Assembly (NCBI GenBank): GCA_036745495.1
Contig: DAIOGA010000001.1
Location: 124,001-188,000 of the forward strand
Direction of reading: 5' to 3'
Length of the DNA: 64,000 bases
Source: Methylopumilus sp036745495
GTDB taxonomy: Bacteria; Pseudomonadota; Gammaproteobacteria; Burkholderiales; Methylophilaceae
The position numbers and the translations under genes are program-made. How positions within the stretch are numbered: position 1 is the stretch's first letter; each line of letters begins with the position of its first letter. Below the pieces are notes generated by a model. The model searched no databases. It worked only from the letters and a program-made list of their open reading frames with translations, and was not told where the DNA came from. Shown piece by piece: positions 17,773 to 26,803 of the stretch.

Positions 17773-19773
17773 TTAATTCTTTTTGAAAAATGAAATTCTT
17801 AACATATCAACAACAACTGTCCACAAAATAATCAGCAAAAATAAAGTAATAAAAGCGTCTAATTTTTGATTAAAAATTAATTGGTATGTAATAGAAATTT
17901 TACTATCTTCAATAAGTCCAGCATTTATTTTTTCTGTCAGATCTCTTGCCGCCGCAATAAATCCAACTCTAATATCTTGGCTAAATATTTTTTGATAAGC
18001 AGCTGTCGTCGTTACAATAATGAGCCAGATTAAAGGCAGTCCTGTAACCCAAGCGTATTTTAATTTATTCGATTTAATAAGAATGCCAGTACCCACAGAT
18101 AAAGCAATTGCTGCAAGCATCTGATTTGCGATGCCAAACAAAGGCCATAAAATATTTACACCACCATTTGGATCTATCACGCCAATATATAAAAAATACC
18201 CCCAGCAACTCACAACAATTGCACTACTTAGAATAATAGATGGCATCCATGATGTTTGACCAAATTTCGGATAAATGTTGCCAATCATATCTTGCAACAT
18301 AAACCTTCCAACACGAGTGCCTGCATCCAGCGTGGTAAGAATAAATATTGCCTCGAACATGATGGCAAAGTGATACCACATCGCTAATAAGTTTGTACCA
18401 AAAGCTTTACCAAATATATTTGCCATACCTACTGCTAATGAAGGCGCACCACCTGTTCTCGCGAATAGGGAAGTTTCGCCCATATTTTTTGCAAGCAATT
18501 CCATTTCCTCAGCTGTGACTTTAAAGCCCCATGCGTTAATTTTTTGAATTGCGCCTGCAGCCTCTGCCCCAACAACGCCTATAGGGCTATTGATTGCAAA
18601 AAAGACTCCTGGCTCTAAGACTGTTGCAGCTATCAAAGCCATAATAGCTACAAAGGACTCTAGAAGCATCGCGCCATAACCAATCATAGGAATATATTTT
18701 TCATTGTCTAATAATTTAGGTGTTGTACCCGAAGCAATTAAAGAATGGAATCCAGAAATTGATCCGCAAGCGATGGTAATAAAAACAAAAGGAAACACAC
18801 TGCCGCCAAAAATAGGTCCTGTACCATTAGTAAATTGCGTTAATGCTGGCATTTTAATTTCTGGCTGCAGGGTCATAATTGCAACAGCTAAAACAATCAC
18901 TGTGCCTAATTTTACAAATGTAGACAGATAATCTCTTGGGGCTAACAATAGCCAGACTGGAAGGACTGCAGCTGCAAAACCATAAAAAATAACAACCCAT
19001 GCCAGTGTTAAGCTGTCATGATCAAAATAGGTCCTTAACGTTTGCGAATGATCAATCATTCCTCCAGCAAAAACAGCCAAAAGCAATAATCCAAATCCAA
19101 TTAACGATGCTTCAAGCACTCTTCCTGATCTGATAGATCGCAAATAAATACCAATAAAAATTGCTATCGGTATAGTTGCAGCAACTGTTGATGTTGCCCA
19201 AGGACTGTGTTTCATAGCATTCACAACCACCAACCCTAAAACAGCAATCAAAATAACCATGATTAAAAAAGTGCCGATCAATGAAGCAGTCCCACCGATT
19301 AAACCAATTTCATCTCTAGCCATCTGTCCTAAACTTTTTCCATTGCGCCTCATTGAAAAAAATAATGTAGTCATATCTTGCACAGCGCCGCCTAACACAG
19401 CCCCTATAAGTATCCATAGCATTCCGGGAAGATAGCCAAACTGTGCCGCTAATGTAGGGCCGACTAGTGGCCCCGGTCCAGCAATCGCAGCAAAGTGGTG
19501 GCCAAATACAATCCATTTATCTGTAGGAATAAAGTCTTTATCATTTCTGAGTCTTAAAGCTGGGGTTTTTCTATGTTCATCAATAACTAAAACTTTTGCT
19601 GCGATCCAGCTTGCATAAAATCTATAAGCAATCATGTAAATACATACAGCAGCAGTAATAAACCAAACTGCATTGATACTCTCATGACGGCTCAATGCAA
19701 TTGTAGAAAATGCAAGAGCTCCCAACAAAGCCACTAAAATCCAAATTATATTTTTTAAATATTTTTTAATCAT
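17773..19773 (-). CDS. cstA: CstA-family carbon starvation / pyruvate transporter
   Basis: Large inner-membrane transporter, 666 residues with many hydrophobic segments. Family signatures are FGHHFAAIAGPGPLVGPTLAAQFGYLPG (read as FGHHFAAIAG and GPLVGPTLAA), GAVQDM, and ALDAGTR-type text (LTTLDAGTRVGRFMLQD). CstA and BtsT of E. coli import pyruvate, and CstA is also linked to peptide use on starvation. The 139-base spacer to the divergent coaBC is AT-rich and should hold both promoters, but I cannot fix them. Confidence 0.92.
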   Translation of the reverse strand: MIKKYLKNIIWILVALLGALAFSTIALSRHESINAVWFITAAVCIYMIAYRFYASWIAAKVLVIDEHRKTPALRLRNDKDFIPTDKWIVFGHHFAAIAGPGPLVGPTLAAQFGYLPGMLWILIGAVLGGAVQDMTTLFFSMRRNGKSLGQMARDEIGLIGGTASLIGTFLIMVILIAVLGLVVVNAMKHSPWATSTVAATIPIAIFIGIYLRSIRSGRVLEASLIGFGLLLLAVFAGGMIDHSQTLRTYFDHDSLTLAWVVIFYGFAAAVLPVWLLLAPRDYLSTFVKLGTVIVLAVAIMTLQPEIKMPALTQFTNGTGPIFGGSVFPFVFITIACGSISGFHSLIASGTTPKLLDNEKYIPMIGYGAMLLESFVAIMALIAATVLEPGVFFAINSPIGVVGAEAAGAIQKINAWGFKVTAEEMELLAKNMGETSLFARTGGAPSLAVGMANIFGKAFGTNLLAMWYHFAIMFEAIFILTTLDAGTRVGRFMLQDMIGNIYPKFGQTSWMPSIILSSAIVVSCWGYFLYIGVIDPNGGVNILWPLFGIANQMLAAIALSVGTGILIKSNKLKYAWVTGLPLIWLIIVTTTAAYQKIFSQDIRVGFIAAARDLTEKINAGLIEDSKISITYQLIFNQKLDAFITLFLLIILWTVVVDMLRISFFKKN

Positions 19774-19912
19774 GATGTTTCCGAATTTGATTTCTAAATT
19801 AATTTATTGCCTTATATATCTTTGATATACTTATTTCCCATTTATTCTTTAATTATATGCAATTACTAAAAATTAAAATAACTAAATTCATTTTGACCGC
19901 GTAAATCTTATC

Positions 19913-21094
19913 TTGGCATCTCATAAAATTATTCTTGGCGTTACTGGGGGTATAGCTGCTTACAAAGCTGCTGAATTAACTCGCCTTCTCGTTAAAAACG
20001 ATTTTGATGTTCAAGTTGTGATGACCGAGTCTGCTTGTCATTTCATAACACCACTTACGTTCCAAGCTTTATCGGGCAAAGAAGTGCTAACAAGCCTATG
20101 GAAAAGTAATGCTAGCAACGGTATGTCGCATATAGAACTATCAAGAAATTACGACCTTATAGTTATTGCGCCTGCCAGCGCTAATTTCCTAGCAAAATTA
20201 ACACATGGTCTTGCTGACGATCTTTTATCCTCTTTATGTTTAGCGAGAACTTGTCCAATTGCTGTAGCACCAGCTATGAATGTTCATATGTGGACCAATA
20301 AAGCTACTCAACGCAATGTTTCTCAGTTGAAGAAAGATGGTGTCTTATTTTTTGGTCCGGACTCAGGAGAGCAAGCCTGTGGCGATATAGGACTTGGAAG
20401 AATGACGGATGCTGAAGAGTTATTTAAATCAATTCAAAATCATCTCACCCCAAAAATACTTAACAATAAAAAATTGTTAATAACTTCTGGTGGCACAATT
20501 GAAATGATAGATGACGTAAGAGGTATTACAAATCTTAGCTCAGGGAACATGGGTTTTGCTATCGCCAATACAGCTGCGTCTATGGGTGCATCAGTTACTT
20601 TAATCACATCAACATATCAAAATTTTTCAGAAAATATAAATGTCATTCATACAAGCGATGCCCACTCGATGCATCAAGCAGTTCTAAAGCACATTAATAA
20701 TCAAGATGTTTTTATTAGTGTCGCAGCTGTTTCTGATTACAAGCCAAAAGAAAAATTTAAGGGTAAATTAAAAAAGAGTGATTCAGACATGACGCTTCAA
20801 CTCACCCCTACGATCGATATTCTTAAAGAGATAGGATTATCTAAAAATAAAATCTTTAAAGTAGGCTTTGCAGCAGAAAATGAAAATCTCATTGAGAATG
20901 CACAAAAAAAATTGAAGGCAAAAAATTTAGATTTAATTGTGGCTAATTTAATTCATGAATCTATGGGTCTTGAAGATACAAAGATTTCAATAGTTGATAA
21001 AAACAATGTTATTGATGTACCAAAATCAAATAAAATAGTTGCAGCAAAAGCTATTTTGAAAGAAATAGCTCATCGTATACATTCGGATAAATAA
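19913..21094 (+). CDS. coaBC: Bifunctional phosphopantothenoylcysteine decarboxylase / phosphopantothenate-cysteine ligase
   Basis: Two consecutive steps of coenzyme A synthesis in one 393-residue protein. The N-terminal flavoprotein CoaC half contains LGVTGGIAAYKAAEL, the active-site His in SHIELS, PAMNVHMW and the ACGDIGLGRM clamp. The C-terminal CoaB half contains TSGGTIEMIDDVRGITNLSSGNMG and VAAVSDYKPK. The start is TTG at 19913; the in-frame text upstream reaches a stop with no ATG or GTG, and no Shine-Dalgarno is seen. dut follows after one base, the usual coaBC-dut pair. Confidence 0.95.
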   Translation: MASHKIILGVTGGIAAYKAAELTRLLVKNDFDVQVVMTESACHFITPLTFQALSGKEVLTSLWKSNASNGMSHIELSRNYDLIVIAPASANFLAKLTHGLADDLLSSLCLARTCPIAVAPAMNVHMWTNKATQRNVSQLKKDGVLFFGPDSGEQACGDIGLGRMTDAEELFKSIQNHLTPKILNNKKLLITSGGTIEMIDDVRGITNLSSGNMGFAIANTAASMGASVTLITSTYQNFSENINVIHTSDAHSMHQAVLKHINNQDVFISVAAVSDYKPKEKFKGKLKKSDSDMTLQLTPTIDILKEIGLSKNKIFKVGFAAENENLIENAQKKLKAKNLDLIVANLIHESMGLEDTKISIVDKNNVIDVPKSNKIVAAKAILKEIAHRIHSDK

Positions 21095-21095
21095 T

Positions 21096-21548
21096 ATGAG
21101 CCTAATTATTGATTTTAAAATTTTGGATAAACGTATCGAGGAAATGTTACCTAATTATGCGTCACCAGGTTCAGCAGGTCTCGATCTTCGTGCATGTACT
21201 GAACACGTACAAACAATTAATCCTGGCGAAACCTTTCTTATACCTACTGGTATTTCTATTTTTATTAAAGACCCCGCTTATGCAGCCCTTATTCTTCCCA
21301 GATCGGGTTTAGGTCACAAACACGGGATTGTTTTAGGTAATTTGGTGGGCTTAATTGACTCAGATTACCAAGGTCAATTGCTAGTTTCTTGCTGGAATCG
21401 TGGCGAGAATGCCTTTCTGCTCAATCCTATGGAGCGTATCGCCCAGCTTGTGATTGTCCCCGTTATCCAGGCCAAATTTAACCTGGTAGCCGAATTTCCC
21501 GAGACTGAACGAGGCGAAGGTGGCTTTGGAAGTACAGGTAAAAACTAA
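21096..21548 (+). CDS. dut: Deoxyuridine 5'-triphosphate nucleotidohydrolase (dUTPase)
   Basis: Hydrolyses dUTP to dUMP, preventing uracil in DNA. The 150-residue trimeric type shows all five motifs: PGSAGLDLRA, PRSGLGHKHGI, GLIDSDYQGQL, MERIAQLVI and RGEGGFGSTG. It is probably co-transcribed with coaBC. The promoter for rpmB starts just after its stop. Confidence 0.97.
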   Translation: MSLIIDFKILDKRIEEMLPNYASPGSAGLDLRACTEHVQTINPGETFLIPTGISIFIKDPAYAALILPRSGLGHKHGIVLGNLVGLIDSDYQGQLLVSCWNRGENAFLLNPMERIAQLVIVPVIQAKFNLVAEFPETERGEGGFGSTGKN

Positions 21549-21558
21549 CGAATTCACT

Positions 21559-21588
21559 TGAAAAGACAGTGGGTTATGTGGTTTAATA
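21559..21588 (+). promoter_or_regulatory. Sigma70-like promoter for rpmB-rpmG
   Basis: TTGAAA (21559-21564), an 18-base spacer, then TTTAAT (21583-21588), located between dut and rpmB. The predicted leader is about 37 bases and holds an AAAGGA-type ribosome site before the rpmB ATG. Confidence 0.65.
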
Positions 21589-21632
21589 GCACTCTTTTTC
21601 GAAATTATTGTAACAAATAAAGGATTTAAATT

Positions 21633-21869
21633 ATGGCTCGCGTATGTCAATTAACCGGCAAAAAACCAATGTCAGGAAACAACGTATCTCATGCCAATAA
21701 CAAGACCAAAAGACGCTTTTTACCTAATTTACAAAACCGTAAATTTTGGGTTGAAACTGAGAATCGTTGGGTTTCAATGAGAATTACTAATGCTGCGCTA
21801 AGAACAATCGACAAGCTAGGCATTGATGCTATTGTTAAAAAAATGCGTGCAGCTGGCCAGAAAATTTAA
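21633..21869 (+). CDS. rpmB: 50S ribosomal protein L28
   Basis: Large-subunit protein, 78 residues, starting MARVCQLTGKKPMSGNNVSHANNKTKRRF, the L28 signature. It has a single cysteine, so it is the zinc-free form. It precedes rpmG by 9 bases, the common rpmBG pair, and has its own promoter. Confidence 0.97.
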   Translation: MARVCQLTGKKPMSGNNVSHANNKTKRRFLPNLQNRKFWVETENRWVSMRITNAALRTIDKLGIDAIVKKMRAAGQKI

Positions 21870-21878
21870 GGAATATAT

Positions 21879-22034
21879 ATGCGTGAAAAAATCAAATTAG
21901 AGTCTAGTGCTGGTACTGGGCATTTCTACACAACAACAAAAAATAAAAGAACAATGCCTGACAAAATGGAAATCAAAAAGTTTGATCCTGTTGTTAGAAA
22001 ACATGTTGTTTACAAAGAAGCTAAAATCAAATAA
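21879..22034 (+). CDS. rpmG: 50S ribosomal protein L33
   Basis: A 51-residue large-subunit protein (MREKIKLESSAGTGHFYTT ... KKFDPVVRKHVVYKEAKIK). It lacks the paired CxxC motifs, so it is the zinc-independent C-minus form. An AAGGA ribosome site lies just upstream of the ATG. It ends 26 bases before a strong shared terminator. Confidence 0.96.
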   Translation: MREKIKLESSAGTGHFYTTTKNKRTMPDKMEIKKFDPVVRKHVVYKEAKIK

Positions 22035-22060
22035 TTTTTAAGCTTTAAATAAAGACAATA

Positions 22061-22086
22061 AAAAAGCCAGCTAAAGCTGGCTTTTT
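22061..22086. terminator. Bidirectional intrinsic terminator between rpmG and rplQ
   Basis: Perfect 11-bp stem (AAAAAGCCAGC / GCTGGCTTTTT, loop TAAA) with T-runs on both strands. It ends the rpmB-rpmG transcript and, from the other side, the whole 32-kb ribosomal/rpo block after rplQ. Confidence 0.93.
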
Positions 22087-22104
22087 TTATACGAGAATAC
22101 TTTA

Positions 22105-22512
22105 TTATTCTGCTACTGCCTCTTCTTTAGGGGCTGGTGTCGAAACCTCAACAATAGGTCTATCTACAAGCTCAACAAAGGCCATAGGCGCATTATCTCC
22201 GTCTCGGAAACCACACTTCAATATTCTTAAATAGCCACCTTTTCTTGTGTTATATCGTGGGCCTAACTCAGCAAATAATTTAGTCACAATATCTCTATCT
22301 CTTAAGCGACTAAAAGCTAAACGTCTATTAGATAAAGTTGCATTTTTTGCTAATGTAATAAGCGGTTCAGCTACTTTTCTAAGTTCTTTAGCTTTAGGTA
22401 ATGTAGTTTTAATAATCTCATTTTTTAACAAGGAGGTAGCCATATTTCTCAACATTGCTTGTCGATGACTGCTCGTTCTGTTTAGTTTTCTATGACCATT
22501 TGCGTGACGCAT
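22105..22512 (-). CDS. rplQ: 50S ribosomal protein L17
   Basis: Last gene of the alpha block. The 135-residue protein starts MRHANGHRKLNRTSSHRQAMLRN, typical of L17. The C-terminal stretch from about residue 118 is rich in Ala, Pro and Glu (ending KEEAVAE) and extends slightly beyond the E. coli protein. It lies 32 bases after rpoA and 19 bases before the terminator hairpin. Confidence 0.97.
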   Translation of the reverse strand: MRHANGHRKLNRTSSHRQAMLRNMATSLLKNEIIKTTLPKAKELRKVAEPLITLAKNATLSNRRLAFSRLRDRDIVTKLFAELGPRYNTRKGGYLRILKCGFRDGDNAPMAFVELVDRPIVEVSTPAPKEEAVAE

Positions 22513-22544
22513 ACTCTTACCCTCAAATTTTTCTTATTTAATAA

Positions 22545-23531
22545 TTACGCTTTTTCTAAACCTGCTGGAGGCCAATTTTCTAACTTCATACCTAAAGTTA
22601 AACCTTTAGAAGCAAGAACATCTTTAATCTCATTAAGTGATTTTCTTCCAAGATTTGGAGCCTTTAAAAGTTCATTTTCACTTCGTTGAATTAGATCGCC
22701 AATGTAATAAATATTTTCCGCTTTTAAACAGTTTGCTGATCTTACAGTGAGTTCTAGATCATCAACGGGTCTTAATAAAACCGGGTCAACTTGAGGCGCT
22801 TGTTTAACTTCCACTTCAGTTAGAGCGCTTTCTAAGTTTGCAAATACAGAAAGTTGTCCCATTAAAATTCGAGCAGCGTCTCTAATTGCTTGTTCAGCAT
22901 CAATAACGCCATTAGTTTCAACGTCCATGATTAATTTGTCTAAGTCTGTTCTTTGTTCTACACGAGCACTCTCAACAAAATAACTTACTTTATTGATTGG
23001 ACTGAAAGAAGCATCTACCATGATAAAACCTAAAGTTTTATCTTCTTGATTTGATTTTCTTCTTGCTGGAACAGGCTGATATCCTCTACCCATTTCAACC
23101 TTAACCTCTAGATTTAATTTTCCGCCTTTTGTAAGATGCGCAATTAAATGATTTGGATTAATAATTTCAGCATCATGGTTTGTTTCAAAATCAGCAGCTG
23201 TTACCGGGCCTTCAGTAGTTTTATTTAATGTGAGGATTGTCTCAGATTTATTATGAAGCTTTAATGCAACGCCTTTTAAATTTAAGAGAATATCAACTAC
23301 GTCTTCTTGCACACCGTCTAAAGTTGAATACTCATGAACTACGCCATCAATTTTCACTTCAGTAATTGCATAGCCAGGAATTGAGGACAATAAAACACGT
23401 CTTAATGCATTACCTAAAGTAAAGCCAAAACCTCTTTCCATAGGCTCAAGAGTAACGCGAGCTCTTACTGGGTTTATAACTTCAACATTTACAATTCTTG
23501 GTTTTAAATATTCTGTAGGACTATTTTGCAT
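22545..23531 (-). CDS. rpoA: RNA polymerase subunit alpha
   Basis: Scaffold for RNA polymerase assembly and activator contact. The 328-residue protein has the N-terminal dimerisation domain (MERGFGFTLGNALRRVLLSSIPG) and the C-terminal DNA- and activator-binding domain (SANCLKAENIYYIGDLIQRSE, LGRKSLNEIKDVL). It follows rpsD in the standard alpha-operon order. Confidence 0.98.
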   Translation of the reverse strand: MQNSPTEYLKPRIVNVEVINPVRARVTLEPMERGFGFTLGNALRRVLLSSIPGYAITEVKIDGVVHEYSTLDGVQEDVVDILLNLKGVALKLHNKSETILTLNKTTEGPVTAADFETNHDAEIINPNHLIAHLTKGGKLNLEVKVEMGRGYQPVPARRKSNQEDKTLGFIMVDASFSPINKVSYFVESARVEQRTDLDKLIMDVETNGVIDAEQAIRDAARILMGQLSVFANLESALTEVEVKQAPQVDPVLLRPVDDLELTVRSANCLKAENIYYIGDLIQRSENELLKAPNLGRKSLNEIKDVLASKGLTLGMKLENWPPAGLEKA

Positions 23532-23561
23532 TATGTATCCTTATCAATAATTCTTATTTAA

Positions 23562-24191
23562 TTATTTTGAATAGAGCTCAACAACGAGTGATTCATTGAT
23601 TGTTGCAGGTAAATCATCACGTAGTGGTTTGTTTTTGAATGTACCTTTAAGGCCTTTTACGTCAACCTCAATCCACTCTGGAAAACCTCTTTGCTCTGCA
23701 GCTTCAATCGAACCTTTAATTCTTAATTGTTGCTTAGATGCTTCTGCAACTGAGAGCACATCGCCTGGCTTCACTTGATAGGAAGGGATATTTACTCTTT
23801 GACCGTTTACTAAAAGACTGTTGTGTCTTACGATTTGTCTGGCTTCTGTACGCGAAGCGCCGATACCCATACGATACGCAACATTATCTAATCTGCATTC
23901 TAAAAGCTGTAAAAGATTTTCGCCGGTAATGCCTTTTTTTCTTTCCGCTTCAGCATAGTAACTTCTAAATTGCGCTTCTAAGATTCCATAAATTCTTCTG
24001 AGTTTTTGTTTTTCTCTTAACTGAACGCCATAATCTGATAAACGACTCGCTCTTCTTTGTCCGTGTTGGCCAGGAGGAAAATTACGCTTTTCAATAGCGC
24101 ATTTGTCAGTAAAACATTTTTCGCCTTTAAGAAAAAGTTTTTCACCTTCTCTTCTACATTGACGACATTTAGGATCTAGATTTCTTGCCAA
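23562..24191 (-). CDS. rpsD: 30S ribosomal protein S4
   Basis: Primary 16S rRNA-binding assembly protein. It is 209 residues, starting MARNLDPKCRQCRREGEKLFLKGEKC, with four N-terminal cysteines (C9, C12, C26, C31). The S4 RNA-binding domain follows (LDNVAYRMGIGASRTEARQIV, then HNSLLVNGQ). In E. coli S4 autoregulates the alpha operon at the rpsM leader; no such structure was evident to me here. Confidence 0.98.
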   Translation of the reverse strand: MARNLDPKCRQCRREGEKLFLKGEKCFTDKCAIEKRNFPPGQHGQRRASRLSDYGVQLREKQKLRRIYGILEAQFRSYYAEAERKKGITGENLLQLLECRLDNVAYRMGIGASRTEARQIVRHNSLLVNGQRVNIPSYQVKPGDVLSVAEASKQQLRIKGSIEAAEQRGFPEWIEVDVKGLKGTFKNKPLRDDLPATINESLVVELYSK

Positions 24192-24233
24192 AATAACTCT
24201 CCTGTTTCAATGAGCAATTCAATGCTCAACTTA

Positions 24234-24626
24234 TTAAATTCTTCTTTTCTTAGGTGGACGGCAACCATTGTGTGGAACTGGCGTCACATCTTGAATGCTT
24301 GTGATTTTAAATCCTGCAGCATTAAGTGCGCGCACTGCGGATTCTCTTCCAGGGCCTGGTCCTTTAATTTTTACTTCAAGATTTTTTACACCACACTCTT
24401 GAGCTGCTTTACCTGCTGCTTCAGCTGCAACTTGTGCTGCAAAAGGTGTACTTTTTCTTGAGCCCTTAAATCCAGCACCGCCAGATGTTGCCCAAGATAA
24501 TGCGTTACCTTGTCTGTCTGTAATTGTGATGATTGTGTTATTGAAAGATGCGTGAACGTGAGCTATACCTTCTGCTACGTTTTTCTTAACTTTCTTTTTT
24601 ACACGAACATTAGCTTTTGTTGCCAT
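24234..24626 (-). CDS. rpsK: 30S ribosomal protein S11
   Basis: Platform protein near the E-site, 130 residues. Signatures are HVHASFNNTIITITDRQGN and TPVPHNGCRPPKKRRI at the C-terminus. It lies between rpsM and rpsD in the standard order. Confidence 0.98.
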   Translation of the reverse strand: MATKANVRVKKKVKKNVAEGIAHVHASFNNTIITITDRQGNALSWATSGGAGFKGSRKSTPFAAQVAAEAAGKAAQECGVKNLEVKIKGPGPGRESAVRALNAAGFKITSIQDVTPVPHNGCRPPKKRRI

Positions 24627-24646
24627 AAATAATCCTCAAACCTTTT

Positions 24647-25009
24647 TTATTTAGCCTGTTTAATTGCTTTAACAGGGCCTTTTCTTGTTCTTGCATTCGT
24701 TTTAGTTCTTTGGCCTCTTACTGGAAGACCTCTTCTGTGTCTTACGCCTCGATAACAACCAAGATCCATTAATCGTTTAATATTCATTGTGACTTCTCTT
24801 CGTAAGTCACCTTCAACCTTAATTTTTGCTACCTGATCACGAAGCTTTTCTACGTCAGCATCGTTCAAATCTTTTAATTTAGCAGTCGCAATGATTCCCG
24901 CCGCAACACAAATTTTCTTTGCGGTATTTCTTCCAATGCCATAAATTGCTGTTAAAGCAATTTCTGCATGTTGATGATCGGGTACATTTACCCCAGCAAT
25001 ACGAGCCAT
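24647..25009 (-). CDS. rpsM: 30S ribosomal protein S13
   Basis: Head protein contacting the P-site tRNA and L5, 120 residues. It begins MARIAGVNVPDHQHAEIALTAIYGIG and has the signature RRGLPVRGQRTKTNARTRKG. The 86-base spacer after rpmJ is the place where S4 control would be expected by analogy. It contains a short AT-rich repeat around AACAATTAACAACC but no convincing pseudoknot by eye. Confidence 0.98.
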   Translation of the reverse strand: MARIAGVNVPDHQHAEIALTAIYGIGRNTAKKICVAAGIIATAKLKDLNDADVEKLRDQVAKIKVEGDLRREVTMNIKRLMDLGCYRGVRHRRGLPVRGQRTKTNARTRKGPVKAIKQAK

Positions 25010-25095
25010 AACTTACTCCAAAAAAAATGGCAAATTAAATAAAAAGCCTTATATTTTAACAGGTTGTTGAATTTTTAACAATTAACAACCTACCC

Positions 25096-25209
25096 TTATC
25101 CTTGTCGTTGCTTATGTCGAGGATCTGAGCAAATTACTCTCACAACACCTCTTCTTCTGACAACTTTACAGTTTCGGCATAATGTTTTTACGGATGCACG
25201 AACTCTCAT
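25096..25209 (-). CDS. rpmJ: 50S ribosomal protein L36
   Basis: A 37-residue zinc-ribbon protein, too short for many gene calls: MRVRASVKTLCRNCKVVRRR, then VICSDPRHKQRQG. The zinc ligands are the CxxC pair, a third Cys and the His in PRHKQ. It lies between infA and rpsM, where rpmJ is expected. Confidence 0.96.
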   Translation of the reverse strand: MRVRASVKTLCRNCKVVRRRGVVRVICSDPRHKQRQG

Positions 25210-25241
25210 TTTTATACCTCTTAAATTTTAATTAATATTAC

Positions 25242-25460
25242 TTATTTAACCCTGAACGTAATTCTTGCTCTGGTTAAATCATAAGGCGTCATTTCTACAG
25301 TCACCTTATCTCCCGGAAGAATACGAATATAATTCATACGCATTTTTCCTGAAATATAACCTAATACAACATGGTCATTTTCTAACTTAACTCTAAAAGT
25401 TGCATTTGGAAGATTTTCTATAATCTCCCCTTGCATCTCAATTGTGTCTTCTTTTGCCAT
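25242..25460 (-). CDS. infA: Translation initiation factor IF-1
   Basis: Binds the ribosomal A-site during initiation. The 72-residue OB-fold protein begins MAKEDTIEMQGEIIENLPNATF and contains ILPGDKVTVEMTPYDLTRARI. Its location between secY and rpmJ, inside the ribosomal block, is the betaproteobacterial arrangement; in E. coli infA is elsewhere. Confidence 0.98.
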   Translation of the reverse strand: MAKEDTIEMQGEIIENLPNATFRVKLENDHVVLGYISGKMRMNYIRILPGDKVTVEMTPYDLTRARITFRVK

Positions 25461-25470
25461 TGATTAAAGG

Positions 25471-26793
25471 TTATCTAAGCGCATTAGCGCCACCTTTAAA
25501 GTTAGCTTTCTTAAGCAATCCCTCATACTGATATGACATCAGATGAGATTGAACCTGGGTCATAAAATCCATCGTTACGACTACAATAATTAATAACGAT
25601 GTACCTCCAAAATAAAAAGGAACATTAAACTTAAGTATTAAAAACTCTGGCAATAAACACACGAGCGTTATGTACACAGCGCCTACTAAAGTTAATCTAC
25701 CCATAATCTGGTCGATATATTTTGCAGTTTGTTCACCCGGTCTAATCCCAGGAACAAACGCACCACCTTTTTTCAAGTTATCTGCTGTTTCCTTTGGATT
25801 AAAAACCAAAGCAGTATAAAAAAAGCAGAAAAACACTATCGCTACCGCGAATAGAAAAATATAAATAGGTTGTCCTGGTGAAATTGCAGCTCCGATATCC
25901 TTTAGCCACAACATCTTTTCACTAGATCCAAACCATCCAGCCAAAGTCGCTGGAAATAAAATAATACTTGATGCAAAAATAGGTGGGATTACGCCCGCCA
26001 TATTCAATTTCAAAGGCAAATGAGAGGTTTGACCTCCGTATAACTTATTGCCAACTTGTCTTTTTGCATAATTAACAGTAATTTTTCTCTGGCCTCTTTC
26101 AACAAAAACAACCAGCGCTGTTACTAAAATAGTTGCTGCAAACAAGAAGAAAACTAACGGTATTGAAAACGCACCCGTTCTAGCTAGCTCAAGCGTACTT
26201 CCCACTGCATGAGGCAACCCAGCCACAATGCCTGAGAAAATAATGATTGAGATTCCATTACCAATGCCTCTTTCAGTAATTTGCTCACCCAACCACATAA
26301 GGAACATTGTTCCACTTACTAAAGTTACAACTGTTGTGAGTCTAAAAGCTAAACCGGGATCAAGAACCAATCCTGGTTGAGACTCAAGCGCAATCGAAAT
26401 ACCAAGCGCCTGAAATGCGGCCAAAATCACCGTGCCGTATCTCGTATATTTTGTTATTAACCTTCTACCTGCTTCGCCATCTTTTTTAAGTTGCTCGAGT
26501 TGAGGCGATACTACTGTTAACAATTGCATAATGATCGATGCTGAAATATAAGGCATGATCCCTAATGCAAATAACGTAAATCTTTTTAATGCGCCTCCAG
26601 AGAACATATTAAACATTCCCAAGATGCCGCCACTTTGTGAATCAAATAATTTTTTAAGCACAAGCGGGTCAATTCCAGGTACTGGAATATGAGCACCAAG
26701 TCTATATACAACAATCGCACCTAAACAAAACAATATGCGACTTTTTAATTCGCTTGTCTTGCCAAAAGCACCTAATAGATTATCTTGAGCCAA
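25471..26793 (-). CDS. secY: Preprotein translocase subunit SecY
   Basis: Channel subunit of the Sec translocon in the inner membrane, 440 residues with ten transmembrane helices. Signatures are FALGIMPYISASIIMQLL and QRKITVNYAKRQ in the cytoplasmic loop before helix 7. It follows rplO by 10 bases and precedes infA by 10 bases; its partner secE lies at 52021 in this window. Confidence 0.98.
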   Translation of the reverse strand: MAQDNLLGAFGKTSELKSRILFCLGAIVVYRLGAHIPVPGIDPLVLKKLFDSQSGGILGMFNMFSGGALKRFTLFALGIMPYISASIIMQLLTVVSPQLEQLKKDGEAGRRLITKYTRYGTVILAAFQALGISIALESQPGLVLDPGLAFRLTTVVTLVSGTMFLMWLGEQITERGIGNGISIIIFSGIVAGLPHAVGSTLELARTGAFSIPLVFFLFAATILVTALVVFVERGQRKITVNYAKRQVGNKLYGGQTSHLPLKLNMAGVIPPIFASSIILFPATLAGWFGSSEKMLWLKDIGAAISPGQPIYIFLFAVAIVFFCFFYTALVFNPKETADNLKKGGAFVPGIRPGEQTAKYIDQIMGRLTLVGAVYITLVCLLPEFLILKFNVPFYFGGTSLLIIVVVTMDFMTQVQSHLMSYQYEGLLKKANFKGGANALR

Positions 26794-26803
26794 AATTAAA
26801 TTC

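Noticed and set aside
19774..19912. Possible promoters in the cstA-coaBC spacer (TATAAT on minus, TTGACC on plus)
   Set aside because: The spacer is so AT-rich that several -10-like words occur; none has a matching -35 at proper spacing, so none was annotated.
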